A DNA stretch of 64,000 nt from positions 595,406 to 659,405 of the forward strand of contig NZ_JAFMOY010000133.1 in NCBI RefSeq assembly GCF_019049625.1, given 5' to 3'. A program made the translations under genes and the position numbers. The notes beneath the pieces were generated by a model. The model made no database searches. It saw only the letters and a program-made list of their open reading frames with translations, and was not told where the DNA came from. Shown here piece by piece: positions 26,273 to 37,357 of the stretch. How positions within the stretch are numbered: the stretch's first letter is position 1; each line of letters starts with the position of its first letter. This DNA is from Rahnella ecdela (lineage in GTDB: Bacteria; Pseudomonadota; Gammaproteobacteria; Enterobacterales; Enterobacteriaceae).

Positions 26273-29088
26273 TATGCAAACTTACGCTCTTCGCCGTCGC
26301 CGGTGATGTTAGTGACACAACGGCCGCAGATCTCGCTGTGTTCCGCGTTCTGGCCGACGTCAGTAGTGTAATGCCAGCAGCGCGGACATTTGTCGCCTTC
26401 CGCTTTCGCCAGACCGATTTTCAGGCCTTTGAGCAATTCGCTTGGCACAGCTGCATCATCCGCTTCAGACAGAGCGGCAACTTTCGCACCTGAAGTCAGC
26501 AGCACGAAGCGCAGTTCGTTGCCCAGAGAACGCAGGTCAGTTGCCAGTGCATCATCAGCAAAAAGCGTAACCGCCGCTTCAAGAGAACCGCCCAGACGTT
26601 TATCAGCACGCGCCTGTTCGATCACTTTGTTCACTTCGCCACGGACTTTAAGCAGTTCATCCCAGAACGCATCGTTCATGGATTCGTTGCCTGCAAGACC
26701 AAACAAACCGTCATACCATTCTTCGGTAAAGACGAATTTCTCACGGCTGCCCGGCAGCTCAGCCCAGATTTCATCTGCGGTGAACGACATGATTGGCGCC
26801 ATCCAGCGAACCAGTGCTTCGCTGATGTAGTACAGCGCAGTCTGGCAGCTGCGGCGAGCGACGCTGTCGCTTTTCGCGGTGTACTGGCGATCTTTAATGA
26901 TATCCAGATAGAAGGAGCCCATTTCGATCGAACAGAACTGCATCAGGCGCTGAACCACACCGTGGAAGTCATAGGCTTCATAGGCGGCAATGATTTCTTC
27001 CTGTGCGGCTTTCGCACGACCCACAGCCCAGCGATCCAGAACGACCATATCTTCCGGAGCCACGCTGTGCAGCGCCGGATCGAAACCGTTAAGGTTCGCC
27101 AGCAGGAAGCGCGCGGTATTACGGATGCGGCGATAAGAATCAGCAGCACGTTTGAGGATTTCGTCGGACACCGCGATTTCACCGGTGTAATCCGTAGACG
27201 CCACCCACAGACGCAGGATGTCTCCACCCAGCTTGTTCATCACGTCTTGCGGCGCGATGGTGTTACCGATGGATTTAGACATTTTGCGGCCCTGACCATC
27301 CACGGTGAAACCGTGAGTCAGAACTTGTTTGTAAGGCGCTTTGCCTTTCATTGCCGTCGAAATCATCAGGGAAGACATGAACCAGCCGCGATGCTGGTCA
27401 GAACCTTCCAGATACAAATCCGGCGAATGGCCGTTGAACTCAGGGCGCACATCCACAACGGAAGAATGCGTTGAACCGGAGTCAAACCACACGTCCAGCG
27501 TATCCGGCACTTTGACGTAATCAGCAGCTTCTGCACCCAGGATGTCTTCCGGATTCAGATCCCACCACGCCTGAATGCCATCCACTTCAACACGCTTAGC
27601 GACTTCTTCCATCAGCTCAAGGCTGCGCGGATGCAGTTGTTCGGTGTCTTTGTGGACGAACAGAGACATCGGGACGCCCCACGTACGCTGACGGGAGATA
27701 CACCAGTCAGGGCGGTTAGCGACCATGTTTTCGATACGCGCCTGACCCCAGTCTGGGATCCACTGCACGCCTTTGATCTCTTCCAGAGACTGCTGACGCA
27801 GGCCTTTCTGATCCATGCTGATGAACCATTGTGGCGTCGCGCGGAAGATGATCGGCGTTTTGTGACGCCAACAGCACGGGTAGCTGTGCGTGATTTTCTC
27901 AACGTGCAGCAATGCGCCTTTCTCGCGCAGCAGCTCAACAATCAGGTCGTTGGCTTTAAAGACGAATTTGCCATCCAGCGTCGGGTAAGTGCCTGGCAGG
28001 TAGCAGCCGTTCGGCCCTACCGGGTTCGCCACTTCCAGACCGTATTTCTGGCCGATAACAAAGTCATCAGGACCGTGGCCTGGTGCGGTATGCACGGCAC
28101 CGGTACCGGCATCGAGCGTTACGTGGTCGCCCATGATCGCCGGAACGTCAAAACCAAGGAAGGGGTGTTTGAAGCGCAGCAACTCGAGGTCCGCACCTTT
28201 ACACTCGCCCAGCACGGTCCATTCTGCGATACCGGCACGTTTCATGACGCTTTCAACCAGATCGGTTGCGAGGATCAGACACTGACCTTCAACCTGAACC
28301 AGCTGATAAGAGAACTCAGGATTGAGTGAAATGGCGCGGTTAGCAGGCATGGTCCACGGTGTGGTGGTCCAGATAACCAGAGAGATCGGGCCATTGAAAG
28401 CAGATACGCCAAACTTCGCAGCCACGGCGGCAGCGTCAGTCGCGTTGAACGCAACATCAATAGAAGGAGACGCTTTGTCGTAATACTCAACTTCGGCTTC
28501 TGCCAATGATGAACCGCAATCTGTACACCAGTGAACCGGCTTAGCCCCTTTGTGCAAGTGGCCGTTACCGATGATTTTACCCAGCGCACGAATGATGTTG
28601 GCTTCAGTTTTGAAGTCCATGGTCAGATACGGATGATCCCAGTCGCCCAATACGCCCAGACGGATGAAGTCTTTCTTCTGACCTTCAACCTGCTCTGCTG
28701 CATATTTACGGCAAGCTTCACGGAATTCTGCCGCAGTGACTTTCTCGCCCGGCTTGCCGATCAGTTGCTCGACTTTCAGCTCGATTGGCAGACCATGACA
28801 GTCCCAGCCCGGAACATACGGCGCATCAAAGCCCGCCAGTCCTTTGGACTTAACGATCATGTCTTTAAGAATTTTGTTTACTGAGTGACCAATATGAATG
28901 CTGCCGTTCGCATACGGAGGGCCGTCATGCAAAATAAAGGTTTTTTTGCCTTTCTTGGCAGCACGAATAATCCCGTACAGATCCTGGTCATACCAATTTT
29001 TCAGCATGTCAGGTTCACGCTTGGCCAGATCGCCACGCATCGGGAACCCTGTTTCCGGCAAATTCAGGGTGTTCTTGTAGTCACTCAT
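26272..29088 (-). CDS. ileS: Isoleucyl-tRNA synthetase IleS
   Basis: IleS charges tRNA-Ile and edits valine. The 938-residue product matches the E. coli length. It has HIGH at residues 65-68, KMSKS near 603, a CP1 editing domain between them ([15 protein letters not shown]), and the C-terminal zinc finger with the paired cysteines CPRC and CGRC. It lies 61 bp after ribF and overlaps lspA by one base. Confidence 0.98.
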   Translation of the reverse strand: MSDYKNTLNLPETGFPMRGDLAKREPDMLKNWYDQDLYGIIRAAKKGKKTFILHDGPPYANGSIHIGHSVNKILKDMIVKSKGLAGFDAPYVPGWDCHGLPIELKVEQLIGKPGEKVTAAEFREACRKYAAEQVEGQKKDFIRLGVLGDWDHPYLTMDFKTEANIIRALGKIIGNGHLHKGAKPVHWCTDCGSSLAEAEVEYYDKASPSIDVAFNATDAAAVAAKFGVSAFNGPISLVIWTTTPWTMPANRAISLNPEFSYQLVQVEGQCLILATDLVESVMKRAGIAEWTVLGECKGADLELLRFKHPFLGFDVPAIMGDHVTLDAGTGAVHTAPGHGPDDFVIGQKYGLEVANPVGPNGCYLPGTYPTLDGKFVFKANDLIVELLREKGALLHVEKITHSYPCCWRHKTPIIFRATPQWFISMDQKGLRQQSLEEIKGVQWIPDWGQARIENMVANRPDWCISRQRTWGVPMSLFVHKDTEQLHPRSLELMEEVAKRVEVDGIQAWWDLNPEDILGAEAADYVKVPDTLDVWFDSGSTHSSVVDVRPEFNGHSPDLYLEGSDQHRGWFMSSLMISTAMKGKAPYKQVLTHGFTVDGQGRKMSKSIGNTIAPQDVMNKLGGDILRLWVASTDYTGEIAVSDEILKRAADSYRRIRNTARFLLANLNGFDPALHSVAPEDMVVLDRWAVGRAKAAQEEIIAAYEAYDFHGVVQRLMQFCSIEMGSFYLDIIKDRQYTAKSDSVARRSCQTALYYISEALVRWMAPIMSFTADEIWAELPGSREKFVFTEEWYDGLFGLAGNESMNDAFWDELLKVRGEVNKVIEQARADKRLGGSLEAAVTLFADDALATDLRSLGNELRFVLLTSGAKVAALSEADDAAVPSELLKGLKIGLAKAEGDKCPRCWHYTTDVGQNAEHSEICGRCVTNITGDGEERKFA

Positions 29089-29149
29089 AGATTCTCGGTT
29101 CCGTTTTCGGCTGGATTCCAGGCTTTGTTACACGCCTGTCAGTACATGT

Positions 29150-30088
29150 TTAGCGCAGTGTCTTTAACCCAAAGAACTCCCGGGCCGTCACTTCATCGTT
29201 CGCAATCTGTTGCTTTAAAGCATCAAGCGAGGAGAAACGCTGTTCGTTGCGCAATTTAGCGCGGAGCACCACATCAATATGGCGCCCGTATAAATCTAAT
29301 GTGGTGTCGAGAAGGTGCACTTCCAACTGCTTGCGCACGCCACCGACGGTCGGACGTATTCCGATATTCGCTACGCCAGGTAAAGGTTCAGGCCCGAGGC
29401 CCAGGACTTCCACAGCGTAAACACCGCGTACCGGAGAAACGACTCGCTTGAGCGGGACGTTCGCCGTCGGGAAACCAATGGTGCGTCCCAGTTTATCGCC
29501 GTGCACCACTCGCCCTGAGATACTGAACGGATGGCCCAGTAAATTTTCGGCGAGGGCTAAATCATCATCCCGCAGCGCATTACGGATAGCCGTGCTGCTG
29601 ATGCGGTTCTCCCCTTCGCGGAAAGTTTGCGTGCTGATCACTTCAAAGCCGTATTCTTCACCGGCTTTCTGCAATAGCTCAAAATCCCCCAGACGGCTGG
29701 CACCAAAACGGAAGTCATCCCCGACAGTCAGGAATTTAACGCCCAGCTTCTCAACCAGCAGTTGCGAGATAAAGGCCTGCGCCATATGGGCGGCGAACCG
29801 GGGTTCGAAACGCACACATAAAAGATAATCAACGCCGCACTCTGCCAGATACTTGGCTTTGTCGCGCAAGCTGGTCAGTCGTGCAGGTGCTTTATCACCG
29901 GCAAACAGCTCCAGTGGCTGCGGCTCAAAAATCATTACCATCACCGGTAACCCCAGACGTTGACCTTCCAGCTTAAGCTGTTCAATCAGGGCCTGGTGGC
30001 CACGGTGCACACCATCAAAATTGCCAATAGTCAGCACACATCCATGATGACGTGCTCGAATATTGTGTATTCCGCGAATTAGCTCCAT
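29150..30088 (-). CDS. ribF: Bifunctional riboflavin kinase / FAD synthetase RibF
   Basis: RibF phosphorylates riboflavin to FMN and adenylates FMN to FAD. The 312-residue product (E. coli 313) has an N-terminal nucleotidyltransferase domain (TIGNFDGVHRGHQ, residues about 20-32; ISSTAIRNAL near 163) and a C-terminal kinase domain (GRTIGFPTANV, VRGVYAV). It opens the operon ribF-ileS-lspA-fkpB-ispH and is divergent from rpsT. Confidence 0.97.
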   Translation of the reverse strand: MELIRGIHNIRARHHGCVLTIGNFDGVHRGHQALIEQLKLEGQRLGLPVMVMIFEPQPLELFAGDKAPARLTSLRDKAKYLAECGVDYLLCVRFEPRFAAHMAQAFISQLLVEKLGVKFLTVGDDFRFGASRLGDFELLQKAGEEYGFEVISTQTFREGENRISSTAIRNALRDDDLALAENLLGHPFSISGRVVHGDKLGRTIGFPTANVPLKRVVSPVRGVYAVEVLGLGPEPLPGVANIGIRPTVGGVRKQLEVHLLDTTLDLYGRHIDVVLRAKLRNEQRFSSLDALKQQIANDEVTAREFFGLKTLR

Positions 30089-30290
30089 AGCTGGCTCAAA
30101 TCCAATGCTGACTCATAAAGATGGAAATCGGCGGATTATACCTTGTACAGCCTCCAAGGTTAACCAGCGATTAGCAGGATCTCACCATTCTCTCTTGCAT
30201 ACGGCAGATATTGCGGTTCAAATGGCGACGTGGCGATGAAAATCTTTCGTGGCATACAGGGAATGCGTGACTTTTCGCATAAACAAAGCG

Positions 30291-30320
30291 TTAATGGCCG
30301 TAGTGGGCAGTTTGTATACT
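30291..30320 (+). promoter_or_regulatory. Candidate rpsT promoter P1
   Basis: TTAATG (30291-30296) and TATACT (30315-30320) with an 18-bp spacer lie upstream of the better-matched P2. Tandem promoters are known for E. coli rpsT. Confidence 0.5.
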
Positions 30321-30449
30321 CTCCTGTCGATTTTTCTCGCGAAAGACTGTATTCCGATGCCGGAAGCTGTTAAAATCCTGCGCCATCACAACGTAACAAG
30401 CGACGATCGAAGTTCACTCTTTAAAACGCCGCTTATTTGCACAAATCCG

Positions 30450-30478
30450 TTGACAAAAGAAGACCGAAAAGGCATATT
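30450..30478 (+). promoter_or_regulatory. rpsT promoter P2
   Basis: A perfect -35 TTGACA (30450-30455) is 17 bp from CATATT (30473-30478). The surrounding bases, ccgaaaaggcatattcctcg, are very like the E. coli rpsT P2 region from memory. Confidence 0.8.
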
Positions 30479-30527
30479 CCTCGGCCTTTGAATTGTTCAT
30501 CAATAGAAAAATATTTGGGAGTTGGCC

Positions 30528-30791
30528 TTGGCTAATATCAAATCAGCTAAGAAACGCGCCGTACAGTCAGAAAAACGCCGTAAGCACAACGCGAGCCGTC
30601 GTTCTATGATGCGTACCTTTATCAAGAAGGTATACGCGGCTATTGCAGCAGGCGACAAAGCTGCTGCACAAAACGCATTTAACGAAATGCAACCAATCGT
30701 GGACCGTCAGTCTTGCAAAGGCCTGATCCACAAAAACAAAGCAGCGCGTCATAAGTCAAATCTGACTGCGCAAATCAACGCAATGCAATAA
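30528..30791 (+). CDS. rpsT: 30S ribosomal protein S20
   Basis: S20 binds 16S rRNA early in 30S assembly and can repress its own translation. The start is set at the UUG at 30528, which gives an 87-residue [11 protein letters not shown] protein as in E. coli, also a UUG-started gene. The ribosome-binding site GGGAG (30517-30521) is 6 bases from this codon; the TTG at 30522 directly abuts it and is unlikely. The protein is rich in Lys, Arg and Ala and ends TAQINAMQ. Confidence 0.97.
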   Translation: MANIKSAKKRAVQSEKRRKHNASRRSMMRTFIKKVYAAIAAGDKAAAQNAFNEMQPIVDRQSCKGLIHKNKAARHKSNLTAQINAMQ

Positions 30792-30815
30792 TCGCATTAC
30801 GCTGAAATGCTTGAT

Positions 30816-30843
30816 AAAAAAACCGGCTCACGCCGGTTTTTTT
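30816..30843. terminator. Bidirectional terminator between rpsT and nhaR
   Basis: A 12-bp stem (seven A then ccggc, paired with gccgg then seven T) with a tcac loop lies between convergent genes. Confidence 0.92.
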
Positions 30844-30874
30844 ATATCTGAAATTTAAGTATCAAAGCTAAAAG

Positions 30875-31762
30875 CTACTCAAAGAGCGCCGTAAAATCAG
30901 TGTGACAAATTCGCTGTACCGAAGGATGCTGGATCATACGCTCCGCAAAAATCACGTAGTACTCCTCCATTATCCCGTCCAGACGCCCGACTTCTTCGAT
31001 TTTTTCATCCTGAAATTCTGTCGATGAATAGATAGCCGGTGCGACGAAAATCGCATTATTGTTCATTCCGAAAGCTTTCATCAGCGCCGCATCATCAAAC
31101 TCACCGAGAATATTGACGTTCAGTCCCTGCGTATTAAACCAGTTAAGCAGCTTGCGCCCCAGCATGGATCGACGCCCAGGGATCAGCAAAGGCCGTTGCT
31201 CGAGACAAGCAGGAAAACTCATACCTGACATCGGCTGGCAGCAAAAGAAGCTGATCGGGCTTTCGCCCAGTTTGACGGAAAACAGTCCTTCCTGCTGCGT
31301 GGAATCCACCGGGCAATCGGACAAAATCATATCCAGCTTGTGCAGACTCAGTTGCTCGAGCAGCATTTCATGGGTCGATTCAAAGCAGCGCAGGTGAATT
31401 TGCGCATTGTCCGGCACCGCGGCTTCCAGCACCCGGCTGACCAGCCGTTTGGATAACGCATCCGCCACGCCAACATCAAATAGCAGGCTCGATTCTTTGC
31501 GGTAATTCACAATATCCAGCATTTCCTGGCTGAGCGTGAACATCTTATCGGCATAACGATAAACCAGTTGCCCCAGTTCAGAAGGCACCAGACCACGCCC
31601 CTGGCGCTTAAAAAGCTTGCCGCCGAGTCTTTCTTCCAGCGATTTAATCTGACCGGTGATAGTCTGCGGCGTCAGATACAAAGCTTCTGCTGCTCCCACG
31701 ACAGAACCTGATTTACACACGTGCCAGAAATAATACAAATGGTTGTAGTTAATATGAGGCAT
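30875..31762 (-). CDS. nhaR: LysR-family sodium-responsive activator NhaR
   Basis: NhaR activates nhaA in response to sodium, and in E. coli also pgaABCD and osmC. The 295-residue product (E. coli 301) has an N-terminal winged helix-turn-helix ([15 protein letters not shown] to about residue 60) and a LysR substrate-binding domain. It lies 66 bp after nhaA in the same direction, with a strong hairpin in the gap. Confidence 0.95.
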   Translation of the reverse strand: MPHINYNHLYYFWHVCKSGSVVGAAEALYLTPQTITGQIKSLEERLGGKLFKRQGRGLVPSELGQLVYRYADKMFTLSQEMLDIVNYRKESSLLFDVGVADALSKRLVSRVLEAAVPDNAQIHLRCFESTHEMLLEQLSLHKLDMILSDCPVDSTQQEGLFSVKLGESPISFFCCQPMSGMSFPACLEQRPLLIPGRRSMLGRKLLNWFNTQGLNVNILGEFDDAALMKAFGMNNNAIFVAPAIYSSTEFQDEKIEEVGRLDGIMEEYYVIFAERMIQHPSVQRICHTDFTALFE

Positions 31763-31796
31763 GGTTTCAACCTTTCCTGCAGTAAGAAGTCAGCAT

Positions 31797-31824
31797 CATG
31801 CTGCGCGGTTTCCCGCGCAGCATG
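31797..31824 (-). other. Hairpin in the nhaA-nhaR gap
   Basis: A perfect 12-bp inverted repeat (catgctgcgcgg / ccgcgcagcatg) with a 4-base loop starts 4 bases after the nhaA stop codon. No T-run follows on the reverse strand, so it probably stabilises the nhaA message or attenuates nhaR rather than ending transcription fully. Confidence 0.6.
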
Positions 31825-31828
31825 TGTA

Positions 31829-33004
31829 TTAATGATGCGCTTTTTTCGGCAAAGCGCGGCTCAGCATCAGGAAACCTACAACAGCTGAAGCCACGGAGCC
31901 CATCAGAATGCCCATTTTTGCGTAAGTCAGCAGCGCCGGATCCAGTGAGGCAAATGCCAGTGAACCGATAAAAATGGACATGGTGAAACCAATTCCGCAC
32001 AGCACTGACACCGCTGCAATCTGGCTAAACGTAATGCCGGATGGCATGCGGGTAAGACCCAGTTTCAGCGCCAGACCGCCAAAAAGAATGATGCCTAACG
32101 GTTTACCCAGCAGCAGCCCCGCCATGATACCCATCGGTAACATTGAGAACGCGCCGGCAGCTGTCACGCCATGCAACGAGATACCGGCATTGGCGAAAGC
32201 GAAAACAGGCAGAATAAACCAGGCCACATACGGATGAATTCCATGCTCGAGACGGCGCGCCGGAGACTTTTTATTTTCTTTGGTTCTCAGCGGAATAAGG
32301 AATCCGAGGATCACGCCCGCCAGCGTGGCATGAATACCGGATTTCAGTACGCACACCCAGAACACGGCGCCAATCAGTACATAAGGTGTCAGTTTGGTTA
32401 CACCGCGCCAGTTCAGCCAGGCCAATACCGCGATACACGCCGCAGATAATCCCAGTGCAACCATTGAAACATCGTGGCTGTAGAACAACGCGATGATAAT
32501 GATTGCACCCAAATCATCAATGATGGCCAGCGCCAGCAGGAACACTTTCAGTCCGGTCGGCACGCGTGAACCCAGCAGCGCCATCACGCCCAGCGCAAAA
32601 GCAATATCCGTGGCTGCCGGAATGGCCCATCCCTGACGCGCAATTTCGTCACCGCCGTTAAACAGCAAATAGATCAGCGCCGGAACAATCATGCCACCAA
32701 GTGCGGCAATCGCCGGGAACAAAGCCTGTTCGCGATTCGCCAGCGCGCCTTCGCATAACTCACGCTTCACTTCCAGACCAATCATCAGGAAAAACACCGC
32801 CATCAGACCATCGTTAATCCACAGCAAAAGTGGTTTGTCGATCAGCAATTCAGAAAAACGTAGCGTAACCGGAATATCCAAAAAAGCCTGATACGCCCCC
32901 TGCAATGGGGTATTCGCCATAATAAGCGCCACGATAGCGGCAAGGATCAGTACGATACCGCCTGCGGCTTCTAAGCGTAAAAACTGACGAATGATGTTCG
33001 ACAT
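31829..33004 (-). CDS. nhaA: Na+/H+ antiporter NhaA
   Basis: NhaA exports Na+ in exchange for two H+ across the inner membrane, chiefly at alkaline pH. The 391-residue product (E. coli 388) has 12 predicted helices and the ion-binding pair Asp163-Asp164 in [11 protein letters not shown], at the E. coli positions, plus the TDIAFALGV motif of helix IV. The start at 33004 ([16 protein letters not shown]) follows an AGGAGAG site; the longer frame to 33073 adds a segment with no family similarity. Confidence 0.96.
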   Translation of the reverse strand: MSNIIRQFLRLEAAGGIVLILAAIVALIMANTPLQGAYQAFLDIPVTLRFSELLIDKPLLLWINDGLMAVFFLMIGLEVKRELCEGALANREQALFPAIAALGGMIVPALIYLLFNGGDEIARQGWAIPAATDIAFALGVMALLGSRVPTGLKVFLLALAIIDDLGAIIIIALFYSHDVSMVALGLSAACIAVLAWLNWRGVTKLTPYVLIGAVFWVCVLKSGIHATLAGVILGFLIPLRTKENKKSPARRLEHGIHPYVAWFILPVFAFANAGISLHGVTAAGAFSMLPMGIMAGLLLGKPLGIILFGGLALKLGLTRMPSGITFSQIAAVSVLCGIGFTMSIFIGSLAFASLDPALLTYAKMGILMGSVASAVVGFLMLSRALPKKAHH

Positions 33005-33109
33005 TCTGACTCTCCTGTAGAAAAACCGTGGCGCGAAAGGTATTGCCACAATGAATGCACGAATTGTACGCACAGAATCACTTCGTAAAAAGTCGATTAT
33101 TTCTGGAGT

Positions 33110-33132
33110 ATAACTCGGTTTTTACGAGTTAT
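33110..33132. promoter_or_regulatory. Inverted repeat upstream of nhaA
   Basis: An 8-bp inverted repeat (ataactcg / cgagttat) with a 7-base loop lies about 105-130 bp before nhaA, overlapping a reverse-strand TATACT -10-like element. It could be a regulatory site, but assignment to NhaR is only a guess. Confidence 0.35.
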
Positions 33133-33171
33133 TGAATTTCACTGTTTTTTCACAGAGCGTCTTAAAAACCA

Positions 33172-33212
33172 TAAAAAAATCCCCGGAGCGTGAACCGCTG
33201 CCGGGGATTTTA
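33172..33212 (-). terminator. dnaJ terminator
   Basis: Stem aaaatccccgg / ccggggatttt with an inner agcg/cgct pairing is followed on the reverse strand by a run of T. It ends the dnaKJ operon 33 bp after the dnaJ stop. Confidence 0.88.
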
Positions 33213-33244
33213 TCTGGCTTTCCGCCGCTGAATTCAGCGACAGA

Positions 33245-34378
33245 TTAGCGGGTCAGATCATCAAAGAACTTTTTCACGCCATCCAGGAAGCTTTTAGAAC
33301 GCGGGCTGTTTTTCTCGCCTGAAACGCCACCAAAGCTTTCTTCCAGGTCACGCAGCAATTGCTTCTGCTTTTCGCTCAGGCTGACCGGCGTTTCCACTAC
33401 CACGCGGCACATCAGGTCACCCTGAGCACCACCACGGACAGATTTCACACCGCGTCCGCGCATACGGAACATCTTGCCCGTTTGCGTTTCGGCAGGGATC
33501 TTCAAACTCACGCGGCCATCCAGCGTTGGCACTTCAATTTCGCCACCCAGTGCAGCCATGGCAAAATTGATCGGCACTTCGCAGTACAGGTTATTGCCTT
33601 CACGCTCAAAGATTTTGTGCGCTTTGACCTGAACCTGAACGTACAGATCACCGGACGGAGCTCCGTGCTCACCCGCTTCGCCTTCACCTTCCAGACGAAT
33701 ACGGTCGCCGGTATCCACACCCGCAGGAATTTTCACTGACAGGGTTTTAGAACGTTCTACGCGACCATGACCGTGACATTTGTTGCACGGATCTTTAATG
33801 ACTTTACCGCGCCCCTGACATGTCGGACACGCCTGCTGGACAGTGAAGAAGCCCTGACGCATCTGAACCTGGCCTGCACCATGACAGGTCGGACAGGTGG
33901 TCGGTGAGCTACCCGCTTTCGCGCCGCTGCCATGGCAGACGTCACATTCATCCAGTGTCGGGATGCGGATTTCTTTGGTGACACCACGAACGGCCTCTTC
34001 CAGAGTCAGATCCATGTTGTAACGCAGATCAGAACCCCGGCTGGCACGCTGACGGCGACCGCCGCCAAAGATGTCGCCAAAGACGTCACCAAAGATGTCG
34101 CTGAAATCTGCACCGCCGCCGCCGTAACCGCCACCGCCGCCCATGCCACCTTGTTCAAAAGCCGCATGACCGTACTGGTCGTAGGCCGCACGCTTTTGCG
34201 CATCGGTCAGAATTTCATAAGCTTCTTTAATTTCTTTAAATTTTGCTTCGGAATCTTTATCGCCCTGATTGCGGTCAGGGTGATGTTTCATTGCCAGGCG
34301 CTTATAAGCCTTTTTGATTTCACGCTCATCCGCTGTTTTGGATACGCCTAAAATCTCGTAATAATCTTGCTTCGCCAT
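33245..34378 (-). CDS. dnaJ: Hsp40 chaperone DnaJ
   Basis: DnaJ delivers unfolded proteins to DnaK and triggers its ATP hydrolysis. The 377-residue product has a J domain with HPD near residue 34, a Gly/Phe-rich linker (about 75-110), four CXXCXGXG zinc repeats ([32 protein letters not shown]) and the C-terminal substrate-binding domains. It follows dnaK by 99 bp, with a hairpin in the gap. Confidence 0.98.
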   Translation of the reverse strand: MAKQDYYEILGVSKTADEREIKKAYKRLAMKHHPDRNQGDKDSEAKFKEIKEAYEILTDAQKRAAYDQYGHAAFEQGGMGGGGGYGGGGADFSDIFGDVFGDIFGGGRRQRASRGSDLRYNMDLTLEEAVRGVTKEIRIPTLDECDVCHGSGAKAGSSPTTCPTCHGAGQVQMRQGFFTVQQACPTCQGRGKVIKDPCNKCHGHGRVERSKTLSVKIPAGVDTGDRIRLEGEGEAGEHGAPSGDLYVQVQVKAHKIFEREGNNLYCEVPINFAMAALGGEIEVPTLDGRVSLKIPAETQTGKMFRMRGRGVKSVRGGAQGDLMCRVVVETPVSLSEKQKQLLRDLEESFGGVSGEKNSPRSKSFLDGVKKFFDDLTR

Positions 34379-34403
34379 GCTTTAACCTACCCTCAACATG
34401 CGT

Positions 34404-34435
34404 GCACGGGCGTAGAGTTTCCTCGACGCCCGTGC
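34404..34435 (-). other. Hairpin in the dnaK-dnaJ gap
   Basis: A 9-bp inverted repeat (gcacgggcg / cgcccgtgc) with a 14-base loop that can pair further lies between dnaK and dnaJ. No T-run follows; it may lower dnaJ expression relative to dnaK. Confidence 0.5.
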
Positions 34436-34477
34436 TGGTTATCAGTAAAACTTCTTACTGTGCCCGCTTAAGGGCGA

Positions 34478-36379
34478 TTATTTTTTGTCTTTAACTTCTT
34501 CGAATTCAGCGTCAACAACGTCGTCGTCTTTCTGCGCGCTGTTATCGCCGCCTTCTGCCTGACCTTGCTGCTGAGCCATTTCCATCAGTTTGCCGGAAAC
34601 CTGTACCAGCGCCTGGATTTTTGCTTCGATGTCAGCCTTGTCTTCACCTTTAGCGGAAACTTCCAGTGCTTTCAGGGCTTCTTCTACTGCGGTTTTGTCT
34701 TCAGCTGGCAGTTTGTCGCCGGCTTCTTCCAGTTGCTTACGGGTACCGTGGATCAGGTGGTCCGCCTGGTTGCGGGTCTGAACCAGCTCTTCAAACTTAC
34801 GGTCAGATTCAGCGTTGGCTTCAGCATCGTTGACCATTTTCTGGATTTCTTCTTCGCTCAGACCAGAAGATGCCTTGATGGTGATCTTCTGTTCGCGGTT
34901 GGTAATCTTGTCTTTTGCAGACACATGCAGAATACCATCGGCGTCAAGGTCGAAGGTGACTTCGATCTGTGCCTGACCGCGCGGCGCTGCCTGAATACCA
35001 TCCAGGTTGAACTGACCCAGAGATTTGTTATCACTTGCACGCTTACGTTCACCCTGCAACACATGGATGGTTACTGCAGACTGGTTGTCTTCCGCAGTAG
35101 AGAACACCTGGCTGTGTTTAGTCGGGATAGTGGTGTTTTTAGTGATAAGCGGAGTCATCACGCTGCCCATGGTTTCGATACCCAGAGACAACGGAGTAAC
35201 GTCCAGCAGCAGAACGTCTTTAACGTCACCTGCCAACACACCACCCTGAACTGCTGCACCGATTGCCACAGCTTCGTCCGGGTTCACGTCTTTACGTGGT
35301 TCTTTACCAAAGAATTCAGCCACTTTCTTCTGAACCATTGGCATACGAGTCTGACCACCGACCAGGATCACGTCCTGAATATCAGACACTGACAGACCTG
35401 CGTCTTTCAGAGCCACTTTCAGCGGATCGATACAACGGTTAACCAGGTCTTCAACCAAAGATTCCAGTTTTGCACGGGTCACTTTGATGTTCATGTGTTT
35501 AGGACCGGTTGCATCCGCAGTAATGTATGGCAGATTCACGTCTGTTTGCTGAGCAGAAGACAGTTCAATCTTCGCTTTTTCAGCAGCTTCTTTCAGACGT
35601 TGCATCGCCAGTGGATCGTTACGCAGATCCATACCTTGTTCTTTCTTAAACTCTTCAACCAGGTAGTTGATCAGACGGCTGTCGAAGTCTTCACCACCGA
35701 GGTGTGTATCACCGTTGGTTGCCAGAACTTCGAAAGTTTTTTCGCCATCAACTTCATCAATTTCGATGATTGAAATATCGAAAGTACCACCACCGAGGTC
35801 GTATACCGCGATAGTGCGGTTACCGACTTCGCGATCCAGACCGTAAGCCAGTGCCGCTGCGGTAGGTTCGTTGATGATACGTTTGACTTCCAGACCTGCG
35901 ATACGGCCAGCGTCTTTCGTTGCCTGACGCTGAGCATCGTTGAAGTATGCAGGTACGGTGATAACAGCTTCAGTTACCGGTTCACCCAGATAATCTTCAG
36001 CGGTTTTCTTCATTTTCTTCAACACTTCAGCAGAGATCTGCGGAGGTGCGATTTTCTGACCTTTAATGTCGATCCAGGCGTCGCCATTGTCAGCGCCTAC
36101 GATCTGGTAAGGCATGATGCCTTTATCGCGTTGAACTTCTTCATCCTGGAAGCGACGGCCAATCAGGCGCTTGATCGCAAACAAGGTGTTCTGCGGGTTA
36201 GTCACAGCCTGACGTTTAGCCGGAGAACCTACCAGAGTCTCGCCATCTGCCGCATAAGCGATGATGGAAGGAGTGGTGCGGTCGCCTTCAGCATTCTCCA
36301 GTACACGAGCAGTCGTGCCATCCATGATAGCTACACAAGAGTTGGTGGTGCCCAGGTCGATCCCAATAATTTTACCCAT
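34478..36379 (-). CDS. dnaK: Hsp70 chaperone DnaK
   Basis: DnaK is the main ATP-dependent Hsp70. The 633-residue product (E. coli 638) has the nucleotide-binding domain signatures [12 protein letters not shown] near residue 5 and [12 protein letters not shown] near 195, the linker [14 protein letters not shown], a substrate-binding domain, and a helical lid ending in an acidic tail EFEEVKDKK. Two sigma-32-type promoters lie upstream. Confidence 0.98.
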   Translation of the reverse strand: MGKIIGIDLGTTNSCVAIMDGTTARVLENAEGDRTTPSIIAYAADGETLVGSPAKRQAVTNPQNTLFAIKRLIGRRFQDEEVQRDKGIMPYQIVGADNGDAWIDIKGQKIAPPQISAEVLKKMKKTAEDYLGEPVTEAVITVPAYFNDAQRQATKDAGRIAGLEVKRIINEPTAAALAYGLDREVGNRTIAVYDLGGGTFDISIIEIDEVDGEKTFEVLATNGDTHLGGEDFDSRLINYLVEEFKKEQGMDLRNDPLAMQRLKEAAEKAKIELSSAQQTDVNLPYITADATGPKHMNIKVTRAKLESLVEDLVNRCIDPLKVALKDAGLSVSDIQDVILVGGQTRMPMVQKKVAEFFGKEPRKDVNPDEAVAIGAAVQGGVLAGDVKDVLLLDVTPLSLGIETMGSVMTPLITKNTTIPTKHSQVFSTAEDNQSAVTIHVLQGERKRASDNKSLGQFNLDGIQAAPRGQAQIEVTFDLDADGILHVSAKDKITNREQKITIKASSGLSEEEIQKMVNDAEANAESDRKFEELVQTRNQADHLIHGTRKQLEEAGDKLPAEDKTAVEEALKALEVSAKGEDKADIEAKIQALVQVSGKLMEMAQQQGQAEGGDNSAQKDDDVVDAEFEEVKDKK

Positions 36380-36424
36380 CTAAAACGTCTCCACTTAAAT
36401 TCATATTCGTTCAGGTTGCTACTG

Positions 36425-36455
36425 TATATGTGGCCGATCTTTTCGATTTCAACAG
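36425..36455 (-). promoter_or_regulatory. Candidate sigma-32 promoter dnaKp2
   Basis: Reverse-strand CTGTTGAAA (36447-36455) and CCACATATA (36425-36433), 13 bp apart, correspond in place and sequence to the weaker E. coli dnaKp2. Confidence 0.6.
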
Positions 36456-36500
36456 CCCCATTTAACGGATTTCCCGACGGTAACAACTGCGGTTGGGAAT

Positions 36501-36532
36501 AAGATGGGGCCATGCTGCTCAGCATCAAGGGG
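36501..36532 (-). promoter_or_regulatory. Sigma-32 heat-shock promoter dnaKp1
   Basis: Reverse-strand CCCCTTGATG (36523-36532) and CCCCATCTT (36501-36509) are 13 bp apart, the sigma-32 pattern, and resemble E. coli dnaKp1. They lie about 125-155 bp upstream of the dnaK ATG. Confidence 0.8.
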
Positions 36533-36697
36533 CAAAGTGAAAAAAAATCTTCAATTGCTGTTACGCCAGATCAATGTTTGCTGACGCAACCCTCCTTATG
36601 ATGCCGCGCGCTTCCAGAGATATGTGGTTTTTTTACCCATTTCCAAGCGTTTATTCCCCCGATTATCAATTAATAATAATTCCGATACAGAGGATCT

Positions 36698-37297
36698 ATG
36701 CACAGCAAACCCTTGGCAAATCCAGGCCCGCTCGGGCTGATGGGATTTGGTATGACCACAATCTTATTGAATTTACACAACGCAGGCTTTTTCCCGCTCA
36801 CCGCAGTGATTGTGAGTATGGGCATTTTTTATGGTGGCCTGATTCAGATCCTCGCCGGGATGATGGAATTTAAAAAAGGGAACACGTTCGGCACGACCGC
36901 GTTCACTTCTTTCGGAGCCTTCTGGCTGAGCCTGGTTGGCATTCTGATGCTGCCACGCATGGGCATGGCTGACGCCAGCAGCGAAAGTTTCCTGGGCGCA
37001 TACCTTGGTCTGTGGGGTGTTTTCACGTTATTCATGTTCTTTGGCACACTGAAAGCAAACCGCGGCCTTCAGGTTGTTTTCGGCAGCCTGACGATTTTGT
37101 TCGCCCTGCTGTGCTATGGAAATATGACCGGCAATGCCGCTGTACTTCATTTTGCTGGTTTTGAAGGGATCTTCTGTGGCACCAGTGCGATTTATCTGGC
37201 GATGGCTGAAGTGCTGAACGAACAGTATGGCCGTACTGTTTTGCCTGTCGGCGAGCCGAAAAAACAGGCTCCGCAGGTTGATGCAGTCGTTGCATAA
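36698..37297 (+). CDS. satP: Acetate/succinate:proton symporter SatP (YaaH)
   Basis: SatP takes up acetate and succinate with protons at the inner membrane. The 199-residue product (E. coli 188) has six membrane segments and begins with the GPR1/FUN34/YaaH family signature [14 protein letters not shown] at residues 8-21. It is divergent from dnaK; the 318-bp gap holds the dnaK heat-shock promoters and presumably the satP promoter, which I cannot place. Confidence 0.94.
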   Translation: MHSKPLANPGPLGLMGFGMTTILLNLHNAGFFPLTAVIVSMGIFYGGLIQILAGMMEFKKGNTFGTTAFTSFGAFWLSLVGILMLPRMGMADASSESFLGAYLGLWGVFTLFMFFGTLKANRGLQVVFGSLTILFALLCYGNMTGNAAVLHFAGFEGIFCGTSAIYLAMAEVLNEQYGRTVLPVGEPKKQAPQVDAVVA

Positions 37298-37314
37298 CTG
37301 TCATGCCTGAGACG

Positions 37315-37342
37315 AAAAAGCCCTGCATTGCAGGGCTTTTTT
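37315..37342. terminator. Bidirectional terminator after satP
   Basis: aaaaagccctgc / gcagggcttttt with a 3-base loop lies between satP and the convergent transporter gene. Confidence 0.9.
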
Positions 37343-37357
37343 ATGTCTGAAATACGC

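Noticed and set aside
30249..30491. 80-codon forward frame upstream of rpsT
   Set aside because: It covers both rpsT promoters, and P2 matches the E. coli sequence closely; the frame is a by-product.
36574..36873. 99-codon forward frame overlapping satP
   Set aside because: It overlaps the true satP gene in another frame, and satP has clear family motifs.
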